A DNA stretch of 64,000 nucleotides from Bacteroidales bacterium (GTDB lineage Bacteria; Bacteroidota; Bacteroidia; Bacteroidales; Marinilabiliaceae): contig SUWW01000016.1 of assembly GCA_015061285.1 (NCBI GenBank), positions 1-64,000 on the forward strand. The letters are read 5' to 3'. The notes under the pieces were generated by a model. It ran no database searches. It saw only the letters and a program-made list of their open reading frames with translations, and was not told where the DNA came from. Made by a program: the position numbers and the translations under genes. Of this stretch, positions 43,836-52,582 are shown one piece after another (positions within the stretch are counted from its first letter, which is position 1; every line of letters starts with the position of its first letter).

Positions 43836-46268
43836 TTACTCAAAAGTAATCGATGCTTGTCCGCCACCTGTGTCGATTTCTACCATGCAATTGTGGTCGT
43901 TGTCGACTATGTTGGTCTTGACTCCGCTAACCGAGACTATTTTTACGTTGTTAGGTATGAGAATATTGTATTTTGTTGTGCGACCTCCAGAAATTGTAAA
44001 TTCCGTCAGCTTGCCGTGTTTCCAAGCAAAACTAACTTCAGCACCACCGCGCACTTTCATACCCTTTACTTGGCCATTCTTCCACGCATCGGGCAGTGCA
44101 GGTAGAGGGGCTACATAACCAGTATGACTTTGTAGTAGCATTTCTGCTATGCCAGCAGCGCCTCCAAAGTTGCCATCGAGTTGGAATGGTGGATGCGAGC
44201 ACCAAAGATTTGGAAATGTGCCGCTTATATGCTTTCCACTTATGCTGTCGATGGCCGAACTGAATAGCGAGTTGAGAAGCAAAAGAGCTCTATTGCCATC
44301 GCCCAAACGCGCCCAGAAGTTCACTTTCCAAGCGCGACTCCAGCCTGTGCCTCCATCGCCTCGGCGGTTAAGTGTCGTGCGACAAGCCTCTGCAAGTTCT
44401 GGCGTGCTTTGTGGTGTGATGAGGTTGCCAGGGTGCAATCCGTAGAGATGCGACACATGCCTATGGTGAGGTTCTTTTTCTTGGTAATCCTCGAGCCACT
44501 CCATCAAATAACCATCTTTGGCTATTTGCATTGGAGGAATTTTAGCCATGTCGGCATTTAGCGTAGCAACGAAATCGGAATCGGTGTTGAGTATTGAGGC
44601 TGCTTGACACACGTTGCCAAATAGTTCTGTTATGAGTTGATTATCCATGGTAGGCCCCATGCACACACTGATAGCCTCTTTGCTTCCATCAACAATGAAC
44701 GAGTTTTCGGGCGATGAACTTGGAGCCGTAACAAGCCAACCATGCGAAGGCTCTGTAATCATAGTAGAATGAAAAAACTCTGCAGCCCCTTTCATTATTG
44801 GATATATACGTTGTAGATACGTGGTGTCGAGTGAATATTGGAAATGTTCCCAAAGGTGGGCGCATAGCCATGCACCTCCCGTATTCGTTGCGCCCCACGA
44901 AGGATGAGCACCAGGTGCGGTGAATTGCCATACGTTGGTCATCATATGCATAACCCATCCTTTCGCATCTTGCCCATAGAAATCTTTAGCCGTTTTTTCG
45001 CCAGATGTTACGCTGTTTTCTACAAGGCGAATAAGAGGCTCATATAGTTCGCTAAGGTTACCCGATTCGAGAGGCCAATGGTTCATTTGCACGTTGATAT
45101 TCGTGTGGTAATCGCCGTTCCACGGAGTGCCGCATTCATTAGCCCACAAACCTTGCAAATTGGGTGGCAAACACCCTTCACGAGTGCTCGAAATGAGTGA
45201 GTATCGCCCAAAATTATAATACAAAGCAGCAAATGCTGGGTCTTGCGATATTCTATATTTTTTTACGCGTTGATCGGTAGTGAGACGCTCGTCGCCATTG
45301 CCTTCGATATTTATGCGTACTCGATTGTATAGGTCGCTATGCGATTTCACATGAGCAGCTCTCAGATATGTATAATCTTGTTTTATAGCATTTTGCATAA
45401 GCGAGTCGGCGTGCTGCGAGAATGATTCGCCTGCTAAATAGTTTGTAGCGGCCGATATGAATATGGTGATAGCAGAGGCATTCTTTATCGACAAACCATT
45501 ATTGTCTGGTGCAATCTGAGCATTGCTATTGTAGGCAACGGCTTTGGCTATTGCTTTGTATTGTACGCCTTTTATCCCACGTTGACCACTATTTAGCTCG
45601 CCAGCGAGAATCATTGTGTTGCCGTCAAATGTGATGCAACCATTTTCAGGACGCGACAATGTGAGTTTTGCGCTGAAAGTGCCTTGGCTTGCACTTAGGC
45701 GAATAACAATGACATCGGCATCGCGTGAAGCAAAATATTCGCGGCGATATGTTGTTCCATCTTGACAAAATGTTGTTGCAGCTATGCCGTCCATCATGCT
45801 GAGGTCGCGGCTATAGTTTGTTATGCCTGTAGTGTCTAAGTCGAAGAGTAAGTGTAAGTCGGCAAGCATTTGGTAACTACCATAAGCATCGAAACTCTCG
45901 CCTTTAGGCACAAATTGCTTATACATAACTTGTTGCGCCTCGCAGTTCTTGCCCTCGAGCAGGAGGTTGCGAATGGTGCTAAGGCTTGCTGTGGCACTTG
46001 GGTTGCTATAGTCGGCTACGCTGCCGCTCCACATCGATATTTCGTTTAATACAATGTGATCGTCAGCTACACCGCCGTATGGAGTAAGACCTAAACGCCC
46101 ATTTCCAACAGGCAAAGTCTCCTCCCAAATGTTGGCTGGGCGGTCAAAAAGTAGTGTGTCGTTGGCGTTGGCAAACATTAATTCTATGTCGTTGTTTGCT
46201 TTGTGGCTGCACGCCGTAGCCATTATCAGCATTGCTATTAACAATAGTGAGTGTGTAGATTTGAACAT
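43836..46268 (-). CDS. Glycoside hydrolase family 95 lipoprotein (alpha-L-fucosidase-like)
   Basis: Surface or periplasmic glycosidase, 810 residues. The lipoprotein signal ends MATACSHKA (Cys about 20). The mature start is the GH95 pattern RPANIWEETLPVGNGRLGL and IVLNEISMWSGS. Later motifs LQGLWANECGTPWNGDYHTNINVQMNHWPLES (pieces about 373-403) and the WLVTAPSSSPEN segment contain the acid/base and Asn-activated centre of the inverting GH95 mechanism. The end has the NLWCSHPPFQLDGNFGGAAGIAEMLLQS block (two pieces). It probably releases alpha-1,2-fucose or galactose from host or plant glycans. It lacks a surrounding PUL, which is unusual for this family in this phylum. Confidence 0.9.
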   Translation of the reverse strand: MFKSTHSLLLIAMLIMATACSHKANNDIELMFANANDTLLFDRPANIWEETLPVGNGRLGLTPYGGVADDHIVLNEISMWSGSVADYSNPSATASLSTIRNLLLEGKNCEAQQVMYKQFVPKGESFDAYGSYQMLADLHLLFDLDTTGITNYSRDLSMMDGIAATTFCQDGTTYRREYFASRDADVIVIRLSASQGTFSAKLTLSRPENGCITFDGNTMILAGELNSGQRGIKGVQYKAIAKAVAYNSNAQIAPDNNGLSIKNASAITIFISAATNYLAGESFSQHADSLMQNAIKQDYTYLRAAHVKSHSDLYNRVRINIEGNGDERLTTDQRVKKYRISQDPAFAALYYNFGRYSLISSTREGCLPPNLQGLWANECGTPWNGDYHTNINVQMNHWPLESGNLSELYEPLIRLVENSVTSGEKTAKDFYGQDAKGWVMHMMTNVWQFTAPGAHPSWGATNTGGAWLCAHLWEHFQYSLDTTYLQRIYPIMKGAAEFFHSTMITEPSHGWLVTAPSSSPENSFIVDGSKEAISVCMGPTMDNQLITELFGNVCQAASILNTDSDFVATLNADMAKIPPMQIAKDGYLMEWLEDYQEKEPHHRHVSHLYGLHPGNLITPQSTPELAEACRTTLNRRGDGGTGWSRAWKVNFWARLGDGNRALLLLNSLFSSAIDSISGKHISGTFPNLWCSHPPFQLDGNFGGAAGIAEMLLQSHTGYVAPLPALPDAWKNGQVKGMKVRGGAEVSFAWKHGKLTEFTISGGRTTKYNILIPNNVKIVSVSGVKTNIVDNDHNCMVEIDTGGGQASITFE

Positions 46269-46323
46269 AGTGGATAGATTTTATTTGTGTTGAATGCTCT
46301 GCTCAGCAACATGAAAAAACAAC

Positions 46324-47064
46324 TTATAATTTGAAACCTTGCTTCTGAATAGTCTCGAGTAGTATTTTGCCAAATGCTTCGCTTGCTTGGCGAGTGTAAC
46401 GAACTTCAGCAAAAACTTGTGCAAGGTTTTGTTTCTTATTTTCGACAACAAATTTTTTATTCAACGAATCGTTTTCCTCTTCGCTGTAGTATGCGTTAAT
46501 GTTGGCATCGGAGTAATCGCAATATGTGTCGTTATGCGTAATGGCTTCGAGAGGTAACCTCAACTGACGTACAGGGTCCTCATCGGGATAGCCAAGGGTA
46601 ACTGTAGTAATTGGCATCACACCTTTGGGAAGGTTCAGTGCTTCAATTATCATGTGAGGGTTGTATGTAGTAGTGCCTAAGTAGCAAATGCCGAGGCCTT
46701 TTTCTTCGGCAGCCACACATACGTTTTGCGCGCAAATCACGGTATCGACTATAGCCGTTGTGAGGCTCTCAAGGTTGTCTGTTCCAGGGTCGGTGTTGCG
46801 TAGGGCGCACCATTTATTGTATCTGTTTACGTCGGCGCAGAAAGTTAACACAACAGGTGCTTTGGTAATCATAGGCTGATTGAAGTGAGCAGGTGCGAGT
46901 TTGGCTTTTATTTCGTCACTTCGAGTGGCTATGATGCTGTATAGCTGCATGTTGCCAGTGTTTGAGGCCCGCACGCCAGCATAGAGTATTTCGTTCAAAG
47001 TGTTGTTGTCTACCTCGCGATTCGAATATTTACGTATTGTTTTGTGGTTGGTTAAGTTGCTCAT
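46324..47064 (-). CDS. Nitroreductase family protein (NfsA-like)
   Basis: FMN oxidoreductase of 246 residues. It opens HKTIRKYSNREVDNNTLNEIL (the RxYxxx family start). It has a characteristic middle, VDTVICAQNVCVAAEEKGLGICYLGTT (two pieces, about 112-138), and TTVTLGYPDEDP (about 154-165). The extended C-terminal arm fits the NfsA class. It reduces nitro compounds, quinones or flavins; the natural substrate is unknown. It is the last gene of the tatA-tatC-DUF2520-kdsC-ubiA group, ten bases after ubiA. Confidence 0.8.
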   Translation of the reverse strand: MSNLTNHKTIRKYSNREVDNNTLNEILYAGVRASNTGNMQLYSIIATRSDEIKAKLAPAHFNQPMITKAPVVLTFCADVNRYNKWCALRNTDPGTDNLESLTTAIVDTVICAQNVCVAAEEKGLGICYLGTTTYNPHMIIEALNLPKGVMPITTVTLGYPDEDPVRQLRLPLEAITHNDTYCDYSDANINAYYSEEENDSLNKKFVVENKKQNLAQVFAEVRYTRQASEAFGKILLETIQKQGFKL

Positions 47065-47074
47065 ATATATAGTT

Positions 47075-48010
47075 TTATAGAAGTATAATGGTAGCTACAC
47101 CTATGCCCATTGCCACTTTTAGCAATGTTGAAGCTTTGTGGTATTGCTTGGGCTCTTGGGCGTGTAGTGTTATTATGTTGGATATAGTTATAGTTACGAT
47201 TATAGCGGCCACAAATGCCCAACCGAGGACTTCGTTGCTTTGCAAACGTGATGAATTGAGAAATGCGGTAAGTATGCAAATAACTAATAGGGTCGAAAGT
47301 AGCATTACAATAGATTTAGAACGCCCATAGCCCATTTCTACTGGCAGTGTGCGGCAACCGCAAGCCGCATCGCCTTCGGCATCTTCCATGTCCTTAACTA
47401 TCTCGCGTATGGCATTCATGAGGAAAGCAAAACAGGCGTACACGTTACAATACAACCAAGCTGTTTCGCACGCTGCATTTGAGGTTATGTTATGTCCGTG
47501 GTGAAGCACAAGTGCTGCAAATTCTGCCGATGCAACAATCCACGCTGTGGCTGCTGTGAGAATAGCCACTACGAGGTTGCCAATGAGAAAGTGTTTTTTG
47601 AATAGCGAACTATAGAACCATAGCAACACTGGAACTATGATAAACACGAAAGCATACAACTCTTTGTGAAGCCTAAGCGCTATGTAGAATCCACATACAA
47701 CGCCTAAAAATGTGAGTATTACGTGAATAAGTAGTACGGTGCGTCGGTCGAGTGTGTTGCCTACAATAACGCGCTCGGGGCGGTTAATCTTATCTACGTT
47801 CACATCGAAGTAGTCGTTTATTACGTTGCCCGATGCTGTGAGCGCTGTTGTTGCCAGCACTAATAGTATGAATTGTGCTGTGGTGAGTGCTGGTTCGATG
47901 CCTGCGTTAGCAAGTTGAGGAAGTATTATGCCGTAGCGTAGAAGTATTTGAAATACAGCTACAAATATTACATTCGGTAGTCGAATTAGTTGACAAACGT
48001 ATTTTATCAT
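47075..48010 (-). CDS. UbiA-type prenyltransferase (geranylgeranylglycerol-phosphate transferase-like)
   Basis: Integral membrane enzyme of 311 residues with about eight to nine helices. The first Asp-rich motif is NVINDYFDVNVDKINRPERVI (two halves, about 63-83). The second is EIVKDMEDAEGDAACG (about 206-221), normally DxxxD. These chelate Mg-diphosphate of the prenyl donor. The closest class in Bacteroidetes is the geranylgeranylglycerol-phosphate/UbiA-like group often found with this gene neighbourhood. The acceptor (menaquinone precursor or glycerol phosphate) is uncertain. The gene lies downstream of kdsC. Confidence 0.8.
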   Translation of the reverse strand: MIKYVCQLIRLPNVIFVAVFQILLRYGIILPQLANAGIEPALTTAQFILLVLATTALTASGNVINDYFDVNVDKINRPERVIVGNTLDRRTVLLIHVILTFLGVVCGFYIALRLHKELYAFVFIIVPVLLWFYSSLFKKHFLIGNLVVAILTAATAWIVASAEFAALVLHHGHNITSNAACETAWLYCNVYACFAFLMNAIREIVKDMEDAEGDAACGCRTLPVEMGYGRSKSIVMLLSTLLVICILTAFLNSSRLQSNEVLGWAFVAAIIVTITISNIITLHAQEPKQYHKASTLLKVAMGIGVATIILL

Positions 48011-48087
48011 TACTAAATATTTTTTCGTAAAGATAGGTAAATAGCCCCCGAAATTCTAACGGCTTTGCGTTCTCCATTTGCAAAATA

Positions 48088-48603
48088 TTACCACGTAAGG
48101 TCTTTGCCCCAATTGTTTTGAGCTCGAAGTGTTTGTTCTATCACATCGCGCGCACAACCTTGACCTCCATTGCGCGGCGAAATATAAATGCTTGCTTGCC
48201 TCACATCGATACAGGCATCGGCAGGACAAGTGGCAATGCCTGCAAGTTTCATAAGTGGAAGGTCGGGCATGTCGTCGCCCATATATAATATCTGGTTGTC
48301 GGTAAGGTTATGTTTTCTTTTCCAATCTTCGTAAGCTCCTATTTTGCTTGCCTGACGCATGTATATGTCTTGTACGCCGAGCATCGAGAAGCGCGTTTTT
48401 ACGGCTTCGGTGCTGCCTCCTGTAATTATGGCTATGTGGTATCCAAGTTTTACTGCCAATTGTATTGCATATCCGTCTTTTATGTTGGCAGTGCGCATGG
48501 GTTCGCCAGAGGTCGACATCGGTATCACGCTTTCCGAAAGCACTCCATCGACATCGAAAGCAAATGCGCGGATGTCTGTTAGTAGCTCTTTGAAGTTTTT
48601 CAT
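48088..48603 (-). CDS. HAD-family phosphatase, KdsC-like
   Basis: 171 residues of the capless HAD class. Nucleophile motif FAFDVDGVLSE (about 13-23), the Thr/Lys region IITGGSTEAVKTRF (about 59-72), and MGDDMPDLPLM (about 107-117), with the conserved Asp pair. It resembles KDO-8-phosphate phosphatase of lipopolysaccharide synthesis. No other kds genes lie here. It overlaps the DUF2520 gene (start within its stop; ATGA), so the pair is translationally coupled. Confidence 0.85.
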   Translation of the reverse strand: MKNFKELLTDIRAFAFDVDGVLSESVIPMSTSGEPMRTANIKDGYAIQLAVKLGYHIAIITGGSTEAVKTRFSMLGVQDIYMRQASKIGAYEDWKRKHNLTDNQILYMGDDMPDLPLMKLAGIATCPADACIDVRQASIYISPRNGGQGCARDVIEQTLRAQNNWGKDLTW

Positions 48604-49370
48604 TGTTGTTTGTAACTGTTTATTATACTGTCTGTTAGCGTTTTATAAATATGTACAAGGTGCTCGTCGTCGGCAATGAGAGATAGGTGGCTATCGATTG
48701 TTTTGGTGTCGTTGCGTCGAGCTGGACCTGTTTGGGCGTCGTAAGCGTTGGTGGCGAGTGCTTTCTCTATAGTTTGTCTCACAAGAGGTTTAAGCAGTTC
48801 AAAGTCGAGCCCATTTTTTGTTATGTATTCGTCGGCAAGGTGCAGCAAGTGGTTTGTAAAATTGCTTGCAATCACAGCTGCAACGTGCAATTTGCGTCTT
48901 TGCTCCGATGTGGCATACATAACTTTGGCATCGCTTATTTTATTGGCTATATCCATAAGTATGTCGCGTATAGCAATGTCGGAAGCCTCGATGAGCAGTG
49001 GTGTTGTGCGAAAATCGAAGTCGATGCTTTTGGTAAACGACATGCAAGGGTAGAGCACTCCGCGTCGATGGTGTTTTCGCAGAGCATCGATTGATGTCGC
49101 TCCTGACGTATGCACCACAATGCCGTCGACGTTGCTAAGTGCTTCTGATACAGCTTCTATGGCGTTGTCGCTTATGCTGATTATATATATATCGCTATTG
49201 CTATTTATATTATTGATATTGTCTGTAGCAGTAGCGTTGAGTTGATTGGCTAATATGTTGGCATTTTGAATGTTACGGCTATATATATAGCTAATATCTA
49301 TCTTGCTATTTGCAAGAGCTTTTGCCATGTGAGTGGCCACGTTGCCTGCTCCTATGAATGTAGCTTTCAT
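48600..49370 (-). CDS. Rossmann-fold DUF2520 protein
   Basis: 256 residues. N-terminal NAD(P)-binding fold starting KATFIGAGNVATHMAKALANS (GxGxxA motif at about 6-11) and continuing with YIISISDNAIEAV. The middle GIVVHTSGATSIDALRKHHRRGVLYPCMSF and the C-terminal helical domain with LHVAAVIASNFTNHLLHLA identify the DUF2520/NADP oxidoreductase-coenzyme family. Substrate unknown. It overlaps tatC upstream and kdsC downstream by four bases each. Confidence 0.8.
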   Translation of the reverse strand: MKATFIGAGNVATHMAKALANSKIDISYIYSRNIQNANILANQLNATATDNINNINSNSDIYIISISDNAIEAVSEALSNVDGIVVHTSGATSIDALRKHHRRGVLYPCMSFTKSIDFDFRTTPLLIEASDIAIRDILMDIANKISDAKVMYATSEQRRKLHVAAVIASNFTNHLLHLADEYITKNGLDFELLKPLVRQTIEKALATNAYDAQTGPARRNDTKTIDSHLSLIADDEHLVHIYKTLTDSIINSYKQQ

Positions 49371-50119
49371 TTACGTATAATTGCTATGCTTATTTCATAC
49401 AGAATGCATATTGGCGCCGACACCATTAGTAGTGTAACTATGTCTGTGGTAGGTGTTATGATGGCCGAAAGCGCGAGTATTGCAAAAATTGCATGGCGGC
49501 GATAACGGCGCAAAAATTTAGCGTCGATAAACCCGAGGCGTGCCATAAGAATGGCAACGAGAGGAAGCTCAAACATAAGCCCCATAAGCAATGCAAGCAC
49601 AAAAAGCACATCTATGTACGATGTCAATGAAATCAGGTTTGTTACCGATTCGTTGACCATATAAAGCGCTAAAAATCTGTATGATAATGGAAATATTAGT
49701 ATGTATGCCACCGCAACACCAATGAAGAAAAGGGCTGTGCCCGAAATCATAACATTGCTAACCAATCGGCGTTCGTTGGTGTAAAGTCCAGGTGCCACAA
49801 AGGCGAATATTTGTCTAAGTATGTATGGTGTACCTAATATCGCTGCTACGTAGAACGATACGCGTATATGTGCCATAAATTGACCTGTGAGCTCCGTGTT
49901 GATGAGTTGTGTGTCGAATGCCTCTACGCGAATGCCTATTTTCTCGAGAAGTCTGTAGAAAATGAAATCGACTTTCGATGGCGCTAAAACAAATTCGAAG
50001 AGTTGCGTCTTGAATGCAAATGCAGCAATGGTGAGCACCAACAAACAAATCACAATGCGTAGAAACACATTGCGCAGTTCGTCTAAGTGATCCCAAAACG
50101 TGAGTTTTTCGTCGCTCAT
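49367..50119 (-). CDS. tatC: Sec-independent protein translocase subunit TatC
   Basis: 250 residues with six membrane helices. The conserved first motif is TFWDHLDELRNVFLRIVI (about 7-24). FAFVAPGLYTNERRLV (about 120-135) contains the F-x-x-PGLY-xxE core for signal recognition. GLMFELPLVAILMARLGFID (about 191-210) is the end motif. It lies ten bases after tatA. With TatA it forms the twin-arginine export pathway for folded proteins. No tatB is present, as is common when one TatA/E serves both roles. Confidence 0.95.
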   Translation of the reverse strand: MSDEKLTFWDHLDELRNVFLRIVICLLVLTIAAFAFKTQLFEFVLAPSKVDFIFYRLLEKIGIRVEAFDTQLINTELTGQFMAHIRVSFYVAAILGTPYILRQIFAFVAPGLYTNERRLVSNVMISGTALFFIGVAVAYILIFPLSYRFLALYMVNESVTNLISLTSYIDVLFVLALLMGLMFELPLVAILMARLGFIDAKFLRRYRRHAIFAILALSAIITPTTDIVTLLMVSAPICILYEISIAIIRK

Positions 50120-50129
50120 TGTCAGCGGC

Positions 50130-50330
50130 TTATGCGTTGTTTTTGTCGGAAGAATTGCTTTCTGTGTCGTTGTTGTCTTCTTTGCCGTTCATTCCGTCTT
50201 TGAAGCTGCGCACGCCTTTGCCTATGCCTTTCATGAGTTCTGGAATCTTTTTACCACCAAAAAACAACAAGGCTACGATGGCTAATAGAATTATTTCTTG
50301 AGTGCCGAGTCCGAGTAGTAATAGTTTCAT
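50130..50330 (-). CDS. tatA: Twin-arginine translocase TatA/E subunit
   Basis: 66 residues: a short membrane helix (LGTQEIILLAIVALLFFGG, about 8-26), then the amphipathic helix KKIPELMKGIGKGVRSFKDG and an acidic tail. This is the normal TatA layout. The start is the ATG at 50328-50330. It lies 38 bases after the U32 gene and ten bases before tatC. Confidence 0.9.
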   Translation of the reverse strand: MKLLLLGLGTQEIILLAIVALLFFGGKKIPELMKGIGKGVRSFKDGMNGKEDNNDTESNSSDKNNA

Positions 50331-50367
50331 AATAAGTTGTTTATGTATGTATTATGCCAACGATTTT

Positions 50368-52191
50368 CTATGGCATAGTGATTATCATCTGACAATTTTT
50401 GCAGTCGAAATTTACTACAAAACTATTAGAATCGTCCGAAAGTTTATGAGGCAGTGCCGAACGCATTTCGGGATGTTGTTTTAGGCATGTGCCACGCTCG
50501 TGCATAAGGCAAAATTTTGTCGTCATAACAATTTGACCTCTGTTCTCTTGTTGACATTCATAGCCCAATTCGTTTACCTTGCAACCATGCGACTCGTAGA
50601 ACTGTTTTGCCTCTTTGTTCGTTACGTTGCCGCTGCGCATGAGTTCTTGTTGTGGGAATGGTATGTTGCTGCTAATTAGTTTGCAATCAGCTGGTTTGAA
50701 ATGCTCTATTCGGTTTTTGCTATGCATTTCAAGTGCATCGCGGCGCAGCATATTTATGTCGCTTGCGGCCACATGTCTGTTGGCTGCAGTTTCTGTCACT
50801 TCAACTGTTGCTGTGTATATGGTGCCTCCTGTTTTGCTCAATTGGCGAATAGCGTTCTCGCAAGTTGAAGTGGGATTGTTGGCTTGTTCGCTTGGTATTG
50901 TCCGCTTTATTTCGGTATGTACGCCGTCAGCATCGTTTATATTTATGCTAAACGCTTGTCCATCAAAGTTGTATCTTATGTCTATAGGTATGCAGCGATG
51001 TGTATTTTCATGTTTTAGTGTTGCTTCAAAAGCGGCATCGCTATTGCGGTAAACTTTGTCACCTTGTTGCATACGTATCATTTTAAGTGGCGTCACTCGT
51101 TGACCGTCCACTTTGTTGGCTCTCAGTCCACTTGTTTCGCCATTCTTATGCACTATCAGCAGCCCGTCGCCATTGTGTAGCTCACTTTTGCCATCTATGG
51201 TGAAGCTATTCTTTTCTACGCGGCTGCAATTGCCAATCCATTCGCCCATCGATTTGGGCGTTAGTGGCTGGCTTTGGTGCGCCTGACGACCGTTGAAAAA
51301 ATATGTTGTAAAACCTCTGTTGAACGATTTGTAAACGTTTGGCTCAAAATTAGGAATTGTTACACCCGACGAAGCTCGACGCAAATCGGGACGACGAGCC
51401 AATATCTCATCAATTATTTTGCGGTAGTGTAGTGTTACGTTGGCCACATATTCCTTGTCTTTCAATCGACCTTCAATTTTGAACGACGACACGCCTGCAT
51501 CGATAAGTTTTTCAATATTGTTCGTTTGGTTGAAATCTTTGAGCGATAGTAGATGTCCTTTTTGCAGAGTGTTTCCATTTTTATCGCTTAGGGTGTATAT
51601 GTGGCGGCACATTTGGGCACATTGACCTCGGTTTGCCGAGCGTCCGCAAGCGGCATAACTCATGAAGCATTGCCCGCTGTAACTAACGCAGAGTGCACCA
51701 TGGACGAAGCATTCCAAGCGCACTGTGGTTGCCTTTGCTATCGTCTTTATCTCGTTTTCTGAAAGTTCACGAGCAAGAACGACCTGTCTAAGTCCAATGT
51801 TTTGCCAAAATAGCACTTTGTCTACTGTGCGATTGTCCATTTGTGTGCTCGCATGTAATTCGATTGGAGGCATGCCATCGCAGAGCAGAGCCGTGTCTTG
51901 TATGATGAGTGCGTCCACACCTATATTGTATAGTTTCCACGCTAATTGCCGAGCTTGTTCTACCTCATTGTCGAAGAGCAATGTATTGAGAGTTATGTAT
52001 ACGCGAGCACCAACAGTGTGAGCTTCATTCACAAGAGTTTCGATGTCCGATAAGTCGTTGGCTGCAGCATGACGAGCACTGAAAGCCTCTGCTCCTATGT
52101 ATATGGCATCAGCACCACAACGCAACGCTGTGAGTGCGCATTCCAAATCTTTGGCAGGCGACAAAAGTTCTATTTCGTTTCGCGTTTGCAT
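50368..52191 (-). CDS. U32 family peptidase / RlhA-like protein
   Basis: 607 residues from the ATG at 52189-52191. The longer frame adds 25 unconserved residues. The U32 core starts IELLSPAKDLECALTALRCGADAIYIG. It has the Cys-rich segment CFVHGALCVSYSGQCFMSYAACGRSANRGQCAQMCR (pieces about 186-221), as in the RlhA hydroxylase group that modifies 23S rRNA, and a C-terminal DUF3656-like part. The Fe-S-like cysteines suggest an rRNA-hydroxylase role, not proteolysis, but the older annotation is collagenase-like. It is the first gene of a group leading into tatA-tatC. A candidate structured RNA lies upstream. Confidence 0.8.
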   Translation of the reverse strand: MQTRNEIELLSPAKDLECALTALRCGADAIYIGAEAFSARHAAANDLSDIETLVNEAHTVGARVYITLNTLLFDNEVEQARQLAWKLYNIGVDALIIQDTALLCDGMPPIELHASTQMDNRTVDKVLFWQNIGLRQVVLARELSENEIKTIAKATTVRLECFVHGALCVSYSGQCFMSYAACGRSANRGQCAQMCRHIYTLSDKNGNTLQKGHLLSLKDFNQTNNIEKLIDAGVSSFKIEGRLKDKEYVANVTLHYRKIIDEILARRPDLRRASSGVTIPNFEPNVYKSFNRGFTTYFFNGRQAHQSQPLTPKSMGEWIGNCSRVEKNSFTIDGKSELHNGDGLLIVHKNGETSGLRANKVDGQRVTPLKMIRMQQGDKVYRNSDAAFEATLKHENTHRCIPIDIRYNFDGQAFSININDADGVHTEIKRTIPSEQANNPTSTCENAIRQLSKTGGTIYTATVEVTETAANRHVAASDINMLRRDALEMHSKNRIEHFKPADCKLISSNIPFPQQELMRSGNVTNKEAKQFYESHGCKVNELGYECQQENRGQIVMTTKFCLMHERGTCLKQHPEMRSALPHKLSDDSNSFVVNFDCKNCQMIITMP

Positions 52192-52217
52192 ATCTATGTT
52201 GTTGATTATCAAAAGAG

Positions 52218-52248
52218 AAGGCGAGCTTTGTTGTTTAGCTCGCCTTCC
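52218..52248 (-). terminator. Hairpin downstream of the candidate 6S RNA
   Basis: Perfect ten-base stem GAAGGCGAGC/GCTCGCCTTC, loop of 11. On the minus strand it is followed by TCTCTTTTG. It would end the RNA before the U32 gene. Alternatively it sits in that gene's leader. Confidence 0.55.
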
Positions 52249-52259
52249 TTCTATATTAG

Positions 52260-52438
52260 GCCGCATCGTGGATTAATCAAACTCCTACGAATAGGAATTG
52301 GGGGCTGTGCTGCGTTGTAATCTTCCGTGCCGTAAACGACAACCACTTGCGTGGCGAAGCCCGCCATTGCAACACTTAAGCTTGTCCCGTGAAGATTTAT
52401 TTAATGTTGAGTTTGACAATCAATAAATCCGATGCGGC
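52260..52438 (-). ncRNA. Candidate 6S RNA (rod-like structured RNA)
   Basis: A 179-base stretch between the U32 and uvrD genes folds as a long rod. The ends GCCGCATCG and CGATGCGGC pair. Inside, GGATT/AATCC and TCAAACTC/GAGTTTGA extend the closing stem. An unpaired central bubble and an apical arm (GACAA/TTGTC, TTGC/GCAA, GTGGCG/CGCCAT) follow. This closing stem, bubble and terminal arm are the 6S RNA layout, and the size fits. Strand choice rests on an exact -7 box (TATCTTTG) 23 bases before the 5' end and a terminator-like hairpin after the 3' end. A T6 run after 52438 makes the opposite strand possible. The pairing is seen; the 6S name is inference. Confidence 0.55.
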
Positions 52439-52460
52439 TTTTTTCTTCTTGCTTATGCAG

Positions 52461-52468
52461 CAAAGATA
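52461..52468 (-). promoter_or_regulatory. Promoter -7 box of the candidate 6S RNA
   Basis: On the minus strand TATCTTTG, an exact TAnnTTTG match, lies 22 bases before the closing stem of the RNA. No -33 TTTG is evident. The remaining bases to the uvrD stop (52469-52582) show nothing else. Confidence 0.5.
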
Positions 52469-52582
52469 CATGCAATTACTTGTTTTGTGCCACCGCAGCA
52501 CTATTGTTTATTAGTTTTCTTTGGTGTAAATTATCAAATTTTTTGCGCGGCTTTTCTGCTTTGGCAGTGGGTTTCTGGCTTA

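Noticed and set aside
52260-52438. Cobalamin or TPP riboswitch
   Set aside because: None of the conserved core motifs of these classes can be read, whereas the rod-and-bubble fold and size fit 6S better.
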